Source of the DNA: Onthophagus taurus
Lineage: Eukaryota > Arthropoda > Insecta > Coleoptera > Scarabaeidae
Direction: 5' to 3'
Length of the DNA stretch: 64,000 nt
Assembly: GCF_036711975.1 (NCBI RefSeq)
Contig: NC_091975.1
Coordinates: forward strand, 4,094,501 to 4,158,500
Shown here: positions 1 through 13,029 of the stretch, piece after piece
Layout: every line of letters begins with the position of its first letter
Position numbering within the stretch: position 1 is the stretch's first letter
Translations under genes and position numbers: made by a program
Notes under the pieces: model-generated
Database searches by the model: none
What the model saw: only the letters and a program-made list of their open reading frames with translations
Told to the model about the DNA's origin: nothing

Positions 1-309
1 TATTTCGCGTGGGTTTAAAATTTCAAAAGTAAATTAAATCAATGATTAAAACTTCAATAATAATTCAATGTTGAATCATTAGATCCCTATCCTACCTTAG
101 TTGCGGAAGCGTTGGGTATTTCAGTGGAAATTCTAAAATGTTGTGGTTTTGATAAAAATTTGCGGATAAAAATTTGCGATCGGATATCCTGGTTAATATG
201 AAAATCTATAATTAATCTATAATAAAAATTTAAGGAAATCCCACATATTTCCGCTTTAGCTTTAAAACCTGCATATTAACTTATAATGCAAAACGGAAAG
301 ACTCTCTTC
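1..309. other. AT-rich sequence with no recognisable gene
   Basis: I see no coding exon here. The stretch directly precedes the LINE remnant and may be its more decayed 5' part, but no reverse transcriptase motif can be read. Confidence 0.4.
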
Positions 310-990
310 AGAGTGTCGTCATAGATATTTCTTATAGACAATTGATTTTGACATTTTTGGAACTTGATGAACAAACAACGTTATATAGCCTACATTTTAC
401 TGACGACCAAGTGGTAGTAGCCCAGGACGAGGAAGACCTTGAATATATGGCAAGAAAATTAATCGAAATATACGACCGGTTACGAATGTAGCAAAAGCAC
501 AGTATCTTAGCGTGGGCGGAGATGCAAAAGATCTGATGCTAAATGAAAAACTCCTTAATTAAAGGATGTGAAGAGTGCACTTACCTTAAAACTAAGATGA
601 ACCACAGTGGAAGATGTGAAGCAGAAATATAAAGAAGAAACTATATTGCGCTGTCTTCATCCCCGTGGTACAGATGCTGACAATTGAATTGGATTTTTGA
701 AGAAAAGCAGCTTGCAAGACTAACCTAGATCGAATGCGAAATACCGACATAGAAGAGATGATGGGGGTGCAAACAACGATAGTCGATAGCCACGTTCAAA
801 GAATGGATCCAGGAAGAATCCCGAAGAAAGCAATGCAATGGAGTCCAACAAAAAGAAGAAGTAGGGAGTGCCAAAAACGACATGAGCATCGGGGATAAAG
901 ATGTCCGAAAGAAACCTGGCACCTGGTAACTGGGAGGACCGCAAAGGCTGCAGATTTGCATTCAGAAGGTGGAAAACGCTATAAACCTAT
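310..990 (+). mobile_element. Decayed LINE reverse transcriptase, 3' end fragment
   Basis: With frameshifts and stops, the plus strand reads as the second half of a LINE reverse transcriptase. The piece FTDDQVVVAQDEEDLEYM (about 388-450) is the catalytic YADD region with Y-A changed to F-T. It is followed about 60 bases later by a KAQYLSVGGD-like piece and a KGCEECTYLKTKM piece. The C-terminal region (about 715-900) gives, across frames, ARLT, then MGVQTTIVDS, HVQRMDPGRIPKKAMQWSP and a basic K-R-R-S-R stretch. This order (YADD, GGD, KGCEEYKYLG, HVQRM..R.PKKxxxW) is that of RTE-like or related insect LINEs. The copy is inactive, with several stops and frame changes. The class is known from the family pattern; the exact family was not determined. 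Confidence 0.8.
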
Positions 991-1183
991 TTATTATATA
1001 TATTTTCTGTAACTGCTTATGGATATAGTTCAAAATTTCATATATATCATAATTTTAAATTCGTTTTAGTTTTTATATCATGATAGATTTCAATGATATA
1101 AATAAATTGTTATATTTATCGTATTAAACGATTTGTCATTGGGAACGAAAAAATAAAATATATTTCGATTCATGGATTGCACG

Positions 1184-1432
1184 TGTATGATTCCATGTCG
1201 CGCCACTTTAATGGCCAATTGTAGTGAACATCCCGGAGATCAATTAACGCCCTCAAATTATATATAAAAGCTCGAAATAAAACGCCTTCAAGAGTTTATT
1301 GAGGAAGGTTTTTTCTGGAAGGAAGTCTTTTCAACATTATTCTTTTTTCAAATAAATCAATCTTATGACGAACATCCTGCCCGTTTTTAGTTTCGTTCAA
1401 AAACCTAATAATACTCTTGTTCTTCTGTTACA
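1184..1432 (+). mobile_element. Possible solo LTR or orphan promoter
   Basis: The segment starts TGTATG and ends TTACA. It holds a strong TATATAAAAG box (about 1258-1268) and an AATAAA about 90 bases later (near 1351), which is the U3-R-U5 order of a retrotransposon LTR. No matching target-site duplication could be found at the edges chosen (CACG before, GGAG after), so the boundaries are uncertain. A real gene promoter followed by an exon at about 1433-1476, between a CAG acceptor and a GTAGGT donor, is the alternative. Confidence 0.3.
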
Positions 1433-1499
1433 GGAGCCGAAAAGTTCTCACTTCTCGGTATTAGAAGTCTCGTTGAGGTAGGTAGAAAAAAGATTTATG

Positions 1500-4400
1500 G
1501 ATTTTAAAGAGGGTGGATTTTTTTTTGAATTTCAATTCTCAATAAACTAAAATAACTTTTAGTTTTTAATGTTTACATTTGCGTGCGCGACCTTAAACAT
1601 AACTGTAAAAACACCTACCTGCATACGAACGTGGCATGATTTACGCGGCGAAATGAGAATCACCGACTACAATAAATTCTATCACCTTGTTTTGAGGGGG
1701 TTCACACTAAACTTTATTTTTATAACTACAATGGAAAAAGAATTGTATTAATTAATAAATTTTAAATTAATTTTTTTTTGAATTAAATATTTTACAACAA
1801 AGATCTTGAACGGTCTACGATTGTTTATAAAAGAAGGCAACAGCTGGTTCTAGTCGACTCGACAGGACAATAAATATGCAAATTCGCACTCACACGGTCC
1901 AACGGCAAAGTGTATTAAACTCTAACACGAGTGTTAGAGGTCCTTTCTCTTTCGTTTGTAAACGTCAGGTGAGAATAAGAAAGAAATTTTAAAGTACCAT
2001 AAATATTCATAAAATAAAAATCTTTATTTTTAATAAATCAATTTAATTTTAAACATATTAATCTTAAATACATACATTTTTAGACACATTCTTTACTTTT
2101 CTCGTTTCTTTTAATCTAATTTATTCGTAGTGGTCTGTTTTTATGAATGAACGGTTGCTCAGCGGATTGTATCAATGGGGACCGGGGTGACGCCCACGTG
2201 GTGCGGTGTACCAACCTGTCGCCCACAAACTCAACACGATTTCCTGTATTCGTTTTCGATGTTATAATAACAATTCACGTTAAAAAAGAGGAGAAAAACG
2301 CACGTAGACAGGCAGTCTGCGAAAAACAACGAGGTGAATCCTGGTGTTTTTGTAACTTTACCTGCGATGAATCACTACTTTACTGCATATTTCCGTGCAC
2401 ATCGCATTCCTCTCCCGTAGACGATAACCTAGTTTCTAGGAAGATAAAAGACTTGAATGAAATTCCGAATACGAGATAATCTGAGAAACATCTGTTATAT
2501 ATATTATGGTATTTTTTATTTTTATTTCGTTTTCTGGTGTAATTTTGTGCGTACTTAACTTTTACTGTTAATTGTTTGTTTTGCAAAGCCTTGAGGAAAA
2601 AATAACATAAAAAAAGACGAGGTATGCATCAACAGTAACATACTTGGGGTTTTTTTGTTGGCCATAACTTTGAGGTAGGTCTAAGGGGAATTACGGTAAA
2701 ATATTGTGTAATTACTAAGAGAATCAATTATATTTTGAAAAACAATTATTAATATTTCATAACTATTTTTATGAAGCGTCTAATCTCAAATATAATGACA
2801 CATCTTAGATTTTCAGTGTTGGCGATTTTTGTACATAATCACCCTGGTAATGCCAGGAACGAGGTTAAGATATATGTGGTGTGATTGAGAAAGGTAAGGA
2901 GTTAACTTAAGAGATGACAATGTTGTGGAATCCTTGAGATGATAATGAGTGTGGCGAGGTATGAGCTTGAAAAATGTTAGGCTCAATTTTGAGGGTAGTA
3001 AGGGACGTTATTGATTTATAATCTGGATGGTTAGGAGAAAGAAAATAGCTGATTGCAACAGTGCGACAGACTTAGGACGATATTCAGGGATGCTTTAGCA
3101 TGGTATGGTGATATAGATTGTGGTAACATTTCCACGAATTAATATGTGAATGTAGTATCTTCTTTGCAGTTTCTTGTCCTCATCAGATATTTACCTTGTG
3201 TACTTAAACGGAAGTTATGAGATCGTAGATGTTATTTTACCGTCATTGTGACCTGAGAAAATACTTCTGTGATGTCAGTAGCCAGCTGATGTGCATTAAC
3301 GTTAATTTAGACAAGTTACTTTGTTAACATTTCTTTTGGGGAATATACTTTTGGAAAATTTATTTTCTTCATGGCGGTTTTAATGATTAACGTCCAATTA
3401 AAATTAGATAAACGTTAAAAAAATGTACGTCAATGAATTTTTTGCGATAACACAATTTAATGTATTGAGAAAATCGATTAAGAATATTAGAAAAACCAAA
3501 TAGAAAAACCCAACATAGACCACATTTATTTTACGATAACCCTAATCTGGTTATGAACATAAATAGTAATCAAATTGCAAATTAAAAAAGATCCTTGATC
3601 AAACCAAAATTCAAAGATATATTCCTCATCAAAAAATTTTTCCACGTAACTCTCATTTCGAGCCGGTTTTACGTAATTCATCAAGAGGACAATAGCCGGT
3701 TGAGAGGTGGTGGGTCTTTTGGGGCTCCCATAAACGTCCGCACGGACTGGAGATATAAGAAATTATTACGGAACGGAGTTATCCCCCTTAGCCAACACTT
3801 TGAATCTGAACGCGGCACGTTCACGTCAGGACGGTGATGGCGTCGTCCGAGGCTGACCCCCATAAATTACGCACCTCTTGCGCCGTTAAAAACCTTGGGA
3901 AATAAATGTTTTCACGCGGCGAGATCCGACTGGATAAGCGAAAGCAGAAGAGGTCGCTCTTATTAACATGTCTCGACTGTAAGGATCTAGTTACTACCGC
4001 TCGGTAGCAGCGGCCTCTATACATTCAACCAAGAGACGTTTTGGCTAAAATTTACAACCCAGATTGGTGCAGATCGTGTTCAAACGCCTTCTTCTTCCTG
4101 TACCATTCTTTCCTTTTTTTATCTTATTTCAACCGATTAAAAAAGATAAGAGTTGTCGACCCAAACGATAAAATGTCGTTTTTAGAACTTTTTAGGGGGT
4201 GACAACGTTTCGAATCGGCCGGAAACATCAACGATACCTAAAGGCTGCAACACAAAAACCCGAAAGACATAAAAACACGTTTAAAATCACTCGATTAAGT
4301 CTTAAAGAGCTAATAATACTTTACGTCCTGTTTTATAAGGCTATTACGTTCGAGCCGGATCATCTTTATTGTTATAACAAGTGTGGTCGTCTCTTTCGGC

Positions 4401-7400
4401 TTCTGTCAAAAGGAAAATGTCCAACATCTGTCAATTTGACAAATTGTTTTTTTTCGTGTTCACCATTCACCACATTCACCTCTCATGGTTTTGTGTGCCG
4501 GTTTCATTTAAAATTCGCTTCGATCATCGAATCCGCTTCAGCGTAGATGCAATGAGGAAACGGAAACAATGCAACAATGGTAACTTAATCGGATGCTTGC
4601 TACTTTTACAGGTATTTTATTCACTACAAAAAAACACATATTTAAATCAATATACATATGTAATTTTATAATATGGTAATAACACTATATTTTGAATAGA
4701 ATATATTTTGACCATCTCATCCCACACCAATATTATGGATAGCTCCCTTTATTCTATTTTGATCCCTATTATCATGGTAAAATGACGGACTTTTATGGAA
4801 TTACCTCCAAGAAAATTGTGCAGAATTTGATACCTTGTGTGGTTAAAATTGGTTAGTCGAGATTCATATTTTCTGACATAGTTGATGTTGGTGGTCTCAA
4901 GATTAGCAAGATAGCTATTGGAGTATGTATAATTTTAGTTGCTATTAAAGCAAATGTTTATACAGGTCCAAACAAATCACTTATTTAGTATTGGGTAACA
5001 GTGTGACCACGTTGTTGAGAAGAAGCCACATTCAAAAAATCGAAAAATCATTTGGTTTGCATGTTGAATTCAAAGGATTTCTAGGAATAACTGGTTCAAA
5101 AGACTTCTTCCCTTCTGAATTTAGTCTTTCTCTTTAGCTGGTATCTTCTTAGTTTGTAGTTTTATCTGTCTTCTTCAGAGTGTTGATTGCTGGTTTCTGA
5201 GTGCCTTTCTTTGTATGTGGATTAGAATAAAAAGTACTTTTCTAACATTTTTCTAATTCATCCTCTTTATAGCTTTACATTTTTTTCTTCTTTTGAGTTA
5301 AGTTATGCACTTAGGGGCCAATGTATTATTTTATATTGTCTAATATCCGTTTATAAATTAGTCCTAACTTGTGTTGTTATTCTAATTAGTTTCAACTATG
5401 AATTCGTACAAAACTTTGATGACGCATGAATTGAAACGATTCTGAAAAGGACTAGAGACATTAATTAATTAGTCATTCGCGTCTATATAGCTGGAATTCA
5501 CGTATTTTTTTAGAATTTTTATCTTTTAATTCTGTTGTTATTAATTCTAAATGTGTTTTTATGATTTTTGATTGTGGTCAATGTACGAAATCGGATTTTA
5601 ATAGTGTCACGGGTGATGACAGGGCGGCTACGCCGCGAATTGCCGGGTTACAAGGCAATTATGGACCGCCGCAGGATCCCTTTATATCGGTCGTTAAAAA
5701 GCGCCTCGTACTGTCTATACACTCTCTTCGTCGGGTCGTAAAATTAATTTTTCATAACGACCGTGTCTCTGTTACGCTACCTTATTCTCACATCCAATCA
5801 ATCTCAAATCTCTTATTTAACAAATTTTTTTTTTTTTGAATTTTTGTTAGCCTTTTTACTAATTAGTGTATTCGGAATCTGTTAAAATTCAAAAAATGCA
5901 CTTATCCAAAACATATTTTATACATATTTTATCGTATTTTCTTGCGATAATGATTCAATTAAGACGATCCCTCTCGCGCAGGAATGTCGCCCGCTTTTTC
6001 ATCATCCTAAATTGACCGATTAAAGCCTGGGTGGCTGTTTTTATCGAAATTCATAAGCCCATCTTTGCAGAAATTAATAACGCTTAATTGAGCCTGTACG
6101 GTCGCAATCAGGACCCCGATTCATGAATTGCTCTCGTTCCAATTGTTCCTCGGCACTTTTTGAGTATTTAACAATTTGCTTTTCGGAAAAATAATTTCCT
6201 GAAAAGAAATCACAACAAAAATTTAACCTTCTAGGGGAACAACTTACAATGTTTTAATTCAGAAACATTTCAAATTCCTGTTGGAGCTGTTGTACGCACA
6301 CACTGAAACATTGTAATTTGGTAATTAATACTAACGAATCTTTTACGTTAATACTTGTTAAAATTTTTCAGTTTCAATTAAAACCGAGAACTTGTATAAA
6401 TTACATGCGTGAGTGACTAATTTGTTTGACGTCGTTGTGACGAAGTTGTAGGTGGATAGATTCTGTTAAATAACAATGGGTTTTTTTGATTGTCGTCTTA
6501 ATTTCTAAGAAAAAAACGGGAAGAAAAATATCGACATACTTTTTGAAAGGAGATTTTGACGTTCAAAATAATCTTAGAAACGTTGTTATTACGTTAGAAT
6601 TTTTTCTGAAAATTTTCTGTCTCCCAAGGAAATTTATGCTTGGCGTTATTTATATTAATCGACTGATAAAGAAAGCACTTCCTTAAAAACCGCAATACAA
6701 AACTCGTTGAGGTTTTTGTTCAGGATGTGCTCAAATATTAATTTTCAAACTAACTGGTGTTACGTACATCCTGTTGCTTATTACGCAAAGAGAAGACGAA
6801 AAATGGTTTTTGTCCGAAAAATCCTGTTAACCTACATTTAGTACCAAGAAATCGCAGATACCGAGATATGACTAAAATCAAAAGAAAATTTTAATTCCGC
6901 TTGTCCTGATGACTTGCAGAATAATCCTGGGGGCCGCCCTCCTTTACCTGTTTGGACTCGAGTGATTATACCAGAACCATTTATAACGGCGGAAAGATCT
7001 TGGGTACAAAGACACCGCCCATTTAAGAGCTGTATCGAATTCCGACGTTCTATTTCGTACGAGCGGGCGGCGCCTTTGGCCCAACAGGTGCCATTTACAT
7101 AACAATAAATCGGCCGCAAACCGGCGTTAAAAAATTAACAAAAAAAATGACAAAAAAACTCCCTGATTATTAATCTACAGAAACCCTATATCGCTTCTTC
7201 TTCAAAAGGACCCCCATCCAAACAGTAAACCACACAGTGGTTGGTTGTTTATGTATTTATGTAACCACAGTGAGTCAATACTTGCATTAGTTATGCAAAA
7301 ATAGCTTGCTTATGATTTTAATATTGAAATATTGCGTAAGTTGGATAATTTTAGGATTTAAAGATGAGATGATTAAACACCGGATGGGTAAAAAGTACGA

Positions 7401-8900
7401 ATCGATTTAAAAACATTGCAAAAAATATAAAGAAAATTGCGTTTAGTAACCACAAGAAATGACGACAAGATGCTAATTTTTATTGCAAATTTTATGGGGG
7501 GACATATATGTTTTTGAATCAAATCCTTAGAATCTACTGGAATGTAGATATTTTTATTATGTTGTAAGTTTACGAAAATTAATGAGGAACTTATGCAAAT
7601 TTAAAAATTTACTTTTGTTTATTTACATTTTTCTTTGACTCATACTTGTTTCATTTTATGTACTAAAAATAACAAAAAATTAAAAAAATGATATTGCATA
7701 AAATTATAAAATATAATTATCTTAGAGGATATCAAGAAGGCGTAATGAAAAACGATTTGAGAGATATCAACGACTACGTTGAGAGGCGCTGAAAGGAAGT
7801 TGCATATCAATAATGATAATGTTCATTAATATCTAAGAATATGTTGATGGAAACCAGGACGATTTAAATATTAAGGACGATATTGAGATATATCAAGGGA
7901 AATGTTAATATGATGAAAAAGAGTTGGCATAAAGTTGAGGTAGGTCAGGATAATGTTGAACGATGTCAGGGATAATATAAAGTTATGTTAATAGATTATG
8001 AGAAAGATATTGAAGGTAGTCAGCGACATTTTTGAGCGATTTAGTCCCAATACAAGAAGTGAGAATATCAGGGAATCAAACAGGATATTGTGATCATTCT
8101 TCAAAATCATTTTACTAATTTACTGGTCATTATGCATGTTTGGTTACCCTCTGAAATTTTCCTATCCATTTATGGAGCGATATTCTCTTTGACATTCCTA
8201 GGCATTTTTTGGAGAATGGTTATTTTGATGTATGTTGAATACAAGCTGATCCTACCGGATAGATCAGTAGTGTATCCCTGAAGCTACTCCGTATATTATT
8301 TACTGTAAAAGCTCTTATCCACAATTTTTTGAAAACTTCTTCGAAATCAGTCTTCCTCGTTGATGGTTTTCAAAGTGGTTAAGCAATCTGATGAAAATAT
8401 CCGTTGTCATAAGGCCCCTGCTCCAGGTGTTTTAAGTTACTCATTCTGGCTTCAAACGTTGATCTTTGTAGATCATCAATTTAAACTACTGCAGTGCGTT
8501 GTATGACTCCTTAGTTCCATAATAATCTTAGAATGGTAGTTTTAACATACGTAGTTTCATAGTAAAGTCCTTGGTACCACACAAAGTCGAATGCTTTCCA
8601 ACTATCACCGAATATTGTCTTAGTTTGAAATCGAAATCATCACCGACAAAGAATACGATATGGATCTATTTAGGTTGGAACCCAAATTGGTGCGATGCGA
8701 TTTTCTATAAGAGAGATTATATAAAAATTAACTAAATTATATTTTTGAATGTAATTTTATGACTAATTCTTGTTATCTTAGTGGTAAATATAATCAAACG
8801 TTATATACAATTACAGAACTGCTTAAAGCATTCTGATTCATCTTAACGTTAATTATATCCACCTGCAACAGCATGTTTATTTTAATTTTATGATATTTAT
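1500..8900. other. Intergenic, AT-rich, no supported gene
   Basis: All open frames here are short (110 codons or fewer), lack family motifs, and fall where both strands are open by chance. GC-richer patches at about 2140-2440, 3700-4030, 5580-5770 and 6930-7130 could be regulatory. At 4700-5160 there is unplaced sequence with the texture of decayed transposon coding DNA, but I could not assign it to a class. At 2850-3120 and 7730-8070 the plus strand is strongly G/A-biased and full of short near-repeats built on GATAT and TGAGG, which suggests worn minisatellites. Confidence 0.5.
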
Positions 8901-8910
8901 GGGGAAATCC
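8901..8910 (+). promoter_or_regulatory. NF-kappaB/Rel-type site GGGGAAATCC
   Basis: The ten bases match the insect Rel (Dorsal/Dif/Relish) consensus GGGRNWYYCC without mismatch. The site is about 540 bp upstream of the gene A start codon, where an immune-inducible secreted factor could be controlled. One site is weak evidence; a few matches of this quality are expected by chance in a window this size. Confidence 0.3.
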
Positions 8911-8999
8911 TAAATTAAACCTGAATGAAACGACTCAGCTATAAAATACCGATTGAAAATTGTGTCTCGATGGTGGTATGAAAGAGATATTGTATCTGG

Positions 9000-9245
9000 T
9001 TGTATCAATAGTAGGCCGTGCAATGATGACGATGACGTCGCCGGTTGACAGAGGATCTCGTGGCGGCGTCGGCCGGGACGGTGCCCACTACGATTGGATG
9101 CGGAAGAGCCGCTTCTTCGCGCCGAGACGTGCCGGCGCACTCTAGATTGGGGGAAGGGGGGCGCCCTCAACACTTCATGAATGACCAGGAGGTCGGACCA
9201 ACTTTTCCCCTCCCCCTGAGGCCTTACACGCACTCGGATATATAA
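9000..9245. promoter_or_regulatory. GC-rich island with TATA box upstream of gene A
   Basis: A CpG-rich stretch (about 9020-9230) in AT-rich surroundings ends in TATATAA at 9239-9245. A start some 25-30 bases downstream would give a 5' leader in which 9439 is the first ATG: I find none between about 9270 and 9438. A second TATA-like word, TATAAAAG, at 9426-9433 lies too close to 9439 and would instead favour the in-frame ATG at 9475. The transcription start is inferred, not seen. Confidence 0.4.
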
Positions 9246-9438
9246 TGTTGGCGAAGTCTTTCAAATGAGTAACCGCTTAGTCGCATACACGCTCTCACAT
9301 AAAAGACGACGTCCTCGTCAATCCGAGAACCTCCGGCGCCGGTTTTTTTTTGTATTCGAAATCTCAAAAACTTGTACAAACAAGATTGAAATCACCTATT
9401 GAAAATTAATATTTTTATAAATCGATATAAAAGTGAAA

Positions 9439-12400
9439 ATGTGCATCAACGGAGATTGTGACCATCCGGAAGGGATGCTGGATCGTGATCTAAGAACGAC
9501 GAAATCATCGTTAGACGAAAGAACCACGCGGATCACGTCCGTTCCGGATGCGAATAAGTGTTCCCGATTAGGATCGAGTAAATCAGTTAAAAGGACGAGA
9601 TCGTGTAGTACGTGCTCCTTCAGGAATCTGTGCCACCACTTGCGGAAGAGCTTCCACAGTAAGTCGGGCTTTTTAGCGGTGTGTGCCAAGGCGGAGCTTG
9701 CTCCGACCAATCAGCGTTCGGTTCACCACCTGTTACACGCAGCTTCCAAAGACCGTAACTTAATTAGGTTTCTCTCCGCGACGTCGATTAACGGTCATTA
9801 AGGCCCATAGAGACCAACGGTAGCGTCATAAAACAACTACCCAAGAACTTTTTTACCCGTCTTAATTTCTTCTGACTTAAATGTTCTAGTTCAAGTTGTT
9901 TTCTTTTTGTTAATCTTTTTCTTTCATTGTTGTAGAATTCAAGCAGGCCGTAACAGTCTTGCTCTGTCTATCTTACGTCGTCGGTATCCCGACGACTTCT
10001 TCCCTACCGGTCACCAGGACTTCCAGGGAAACGATGGCCGACCAAAATCCAGCTCTTAAACAACTAGAGTCCATTAAAAACACCGCCAAGCATAATGCAT
10101 ATCAGGCTAGAGAATATTTTAATAACACATTTGTAAGTAAAAATTTTAAATTTATTTCAAAAAATGTTTAAGTACTTTATTGATAATCATAAGATTATTA
10201 GATTACAAAAAAAAATTGAGATTACCTGCTTATATAACCTGTTTAAACTTGCAAATTCTTATCTAAACAGGTCTAATCTTGCTAATCATTTTATTATCTA
10301 AATAGGAAAAATATGAATTAACTGATTCTCAATAATGTATTAATGTTGCAATAATTGTAATTGATACGATCGTAAATTTTAAACAATTTAATCTAAAACG
10401 TTAAGATGCTGCAAAAATTATTTGCAATTTCTAGACGTTTCAAAATGTTTTGAAATCTAAGCGTTTGCTTTTTTTTATGTAAGCCATTTCTATCTAAAAA
10501 TAAATTTTGATTTTGGATTTTTCCGCGTGCGTAAGTTTTTCATTGAAACGCACGGGTTCATTGATGAATCGGCTCGCGGGCGACGGCGACGTCTCGATTG
10601 GTATGCACATCGCCCCGTATATTATACCGTCCGTTGATGTCTGATTACATACTATCATATTTTTCGTCTTCGTTCAACGCGAGGTTGGCGCCTAACCTCT
10701 TGCTCTCTCTCTATCGGAAACAAACGAATCGTGTCTCTGTTCAACATCCGGCAAAATACCGTCCTCCGACCAAGTGCCTTTCCGTCCGTCTTTTATTAAC
10801 GCACATTGCTAAGCGCGTTAATAAACGCGCGCCAAGAGGAAATCCATAGTCCCCACGTTATTACTATGGATAGGTGATTCTCAACCCAGCAGGATTTCGT
10901 CTAGACAGATATACCGATAACCGGCTGCGAATTACTCTCCTAATTGTTCCCTTCGCAACTTTAACAATACCTTCAACTCAAAATTAAAACCTTATTAAAA
11001 TTTCGGAATTAGATAATTATTTAAAAACAGGTTACCAACCAGGATAATTACTTTTTATTGTGCTAATATACATTAAAAATCGTTTTACTAATAACACCAA
11101 TAATTAACAAAAAATTAAAATAATAAATTAAATCAAAACATTCAAACAAAAAAAATTGAAATAAAAGTTGATTCAAAAAAATTGAAAAGATAGATCAATT
11201 TTTGTTTTAGATTTTTTATTGTTTGTGAATTGGAAAGAAAAACGCCAACTCGGTTGGTTGTTGTTATAATCGACGTCGACGGAATTAGAAACTCGAGCTG
11301 CACAGAGCAACGTTTCGAGCACTTGTGTTGTGCATCGCCTACTCGATAGAAGGCGTCGAGCTGTCTGACACACACAAGGCCAACTTGACGACGACGGCTG
11401 TTGTGTAGCGCACACGCTCTCACTCACGTTATCGCGACTCTCTCGAGACACTTGTTTACGTTACACACTCATACATTTATAACATCAAGGAAAAGATAAT
11501 TTTTACTAATCGCAAATCACAAAATTTTTGCAATTTGGTGATCAAAAAAATACAAAACAACCCTATCAAACTGTTTCTGACAGGTTCAATCTCAACTAAT
11601 ATAAGTAAATCACATGCGAGTACATTATTTGACATCAATTACCATCAATCAATTAGACACTAAATCAATTGTCCACAAACGCCGTCGGTAAAGTGAATTT
11701 TCAAATCCCTTTGAAAACAGCTTTGCTTTGTAACGATATGGTACCGGTTCCAACTCCTCGAGCAAGTTTGCCTATAGATAAGATTTCGCCTTATCTTATT
11801 TTATGATCTATAATGCAAATGAAAACTCGTTTATTCTAAAATGCTGTCAAACAATATGTTAAAAATCAAATTATATCAGTTTTGTCAAGCGACATGAAAA
11901 CTGCCCAACTTCGTATGACATCAAATCCAACGCAAGCAATATTGGCAAATTAAATTTTCATATCTCTTCCAACTGCCTCGGTTGTAAGCAATTTCGGTAA
12001 AGTGAACGGTCCTGTAATCAAACATCAATTTGATTAGAATCGTGCTAGAGAAATATCAAACATTCTTAAGAATTATGCAACTTTGTAACTTTATGATATT
12101 GATTTCACTGCTCGACCGCAACCGACCTAGGCAAAGTGAAGCGTATTTATTCCCTTTTTACCCTAAATTTCTCGATATACGGATAGTATTTTAATCAAGA
12201 ATCATTTTTCTTGGAATACTGTCAGATAAGATATCAAACATTTTTGAGAATCACTCAACTTTGTAACTTTATGGTATTGATTCCACTACCTCAGGCGTAA
12301 GCGACCTCGGCAAAGTGAGGCATAATCATTCCCTTTTACCCTAGATTCCGCGATAGACTTAGAAAGTTGTTAAAGAATTGGTTACAAGTAAACTAAGCAA

Positions 12401-13029
12401 AGTGAGATTTCAAATTCATTTCTAATGCGAAAACTGATTTTCCATATTATATTTCTTAGTATATTCGGTTGCATATTAATTTTATTTTATTTTCTTTGTT
12501 AGCTGACAACAAAATATCCGAATATTGATTTATACAACAACAACAATTACACCTTCTTTTTCGAGCATATACCAAAAGATTTCAAGTTTCCACAGACAGT
12601 AATGTTTAATTCGGCCGTTTTAAAAGGGATGACTGTAAGTTATTAATTTTTATTCCAACTTTGATCAATTAATTTGATAGTTAATTTAATTTTTTGTTTC
12701 AGGTAAATGAATTTACACAAATCTTTTATGATTGCTTCTTGCGATTTAATGCAACGATGGACATGTTAAAAGAAAAAAATGAGGTGATTAATAAGTTGAA
12801 GGTGTTATTGGAGGAGTTTGAGGAATACATTGCAATAGAAAATATAGAACCGTTGAAGATGAAGTACGATGAAAGTGATATAAAGCTGGGAAAAGATGAG
12901 AGTGATACGGGGGAAAGATGGGTGAGGGATATGATCATATATAGGGATTTCGCTAAAACGATGGAGTATGTTGACAAAGCTTACGAGTATTTTTACAATC
13001 TGGCCGTAAACGCAGAGGCGTCCCAGTAG
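9439..13029 (+). CDS. Gene A: helical secreted or type II cytokine-like protein (candidate Unpaired-type)
   Basis: Four coding exons rebuilt from splice signals: 9439-9658, 9936-10132, 12503-12634, 12703-13029 (stop TAG). All donors are GTAAGT; intron phases are 1, 0, 0; product 291 aa. Residues 1-74 are Cys- and basic-rich (C-S-T-C-S-F near 58-65). A hydrophobic segment follows (AVTVLLCLSYVVGIP, 78-92), so the protein has either a very long signal peptide or a type II signal anchor. A furin-like RTSR lies at 101-104 and QNPAL at 110-114, followed by a predicted amphipathic helix to the phase-0 intron. Exon 3 holds the motif PKDFKFPQ; exon 4 is almost all helix (about 184-228 and 254-285). 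N-glycosylation sequons: N136, N154, N199. After RTSR I see one Cys (194). The overall form is that of a four-helix cytokine, and it shares exon layout and motifs with gene B. No family signature is recognisable by eye; Unpaired is inference. The 9475 ATG is an alternative start. Confidence 0.75.
10133..12502 (+). other. Intron 2 of gene A (2.37 kb)
   Basis: GTAAGT donor at 10133 and TTTGTTAG acceptor ending at 12502. The intron contains a GC-richer block at about 10520-10860 and another at 11270-11460. The second block, read on the minus strand, has GAGA-like and TCAGAC words like a promoter or 5' leader, but no coding exon could be followed from it. A worn tandem array occupies about 11680-12410. 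Confidence 0.6.
11680..12410. repeat. Worn satellite-like tandem array in gene A intron 2
   Basis: Two clear units start with ATATCAAACAT at 12053 and 12231, giving a 178-bp period. Both run through CAACTTTGTAACTTTATG to the shared word GGCAAAGTGA. The same word, as GGTAAAGTGA or a close variant, recurs near 11686, 12000, 12133, 12312 and 12397, so earlier units are present but shortened or eroded. Confidence 0.65.

Noticed and set aside
9433-9801. Unspliced 122-codon ORF as a separate gene
   Set aside because: The part before 9658 joins perfectly in phase to the signal exon of gene A; the part after the GTAAGT donor is intron read-through.
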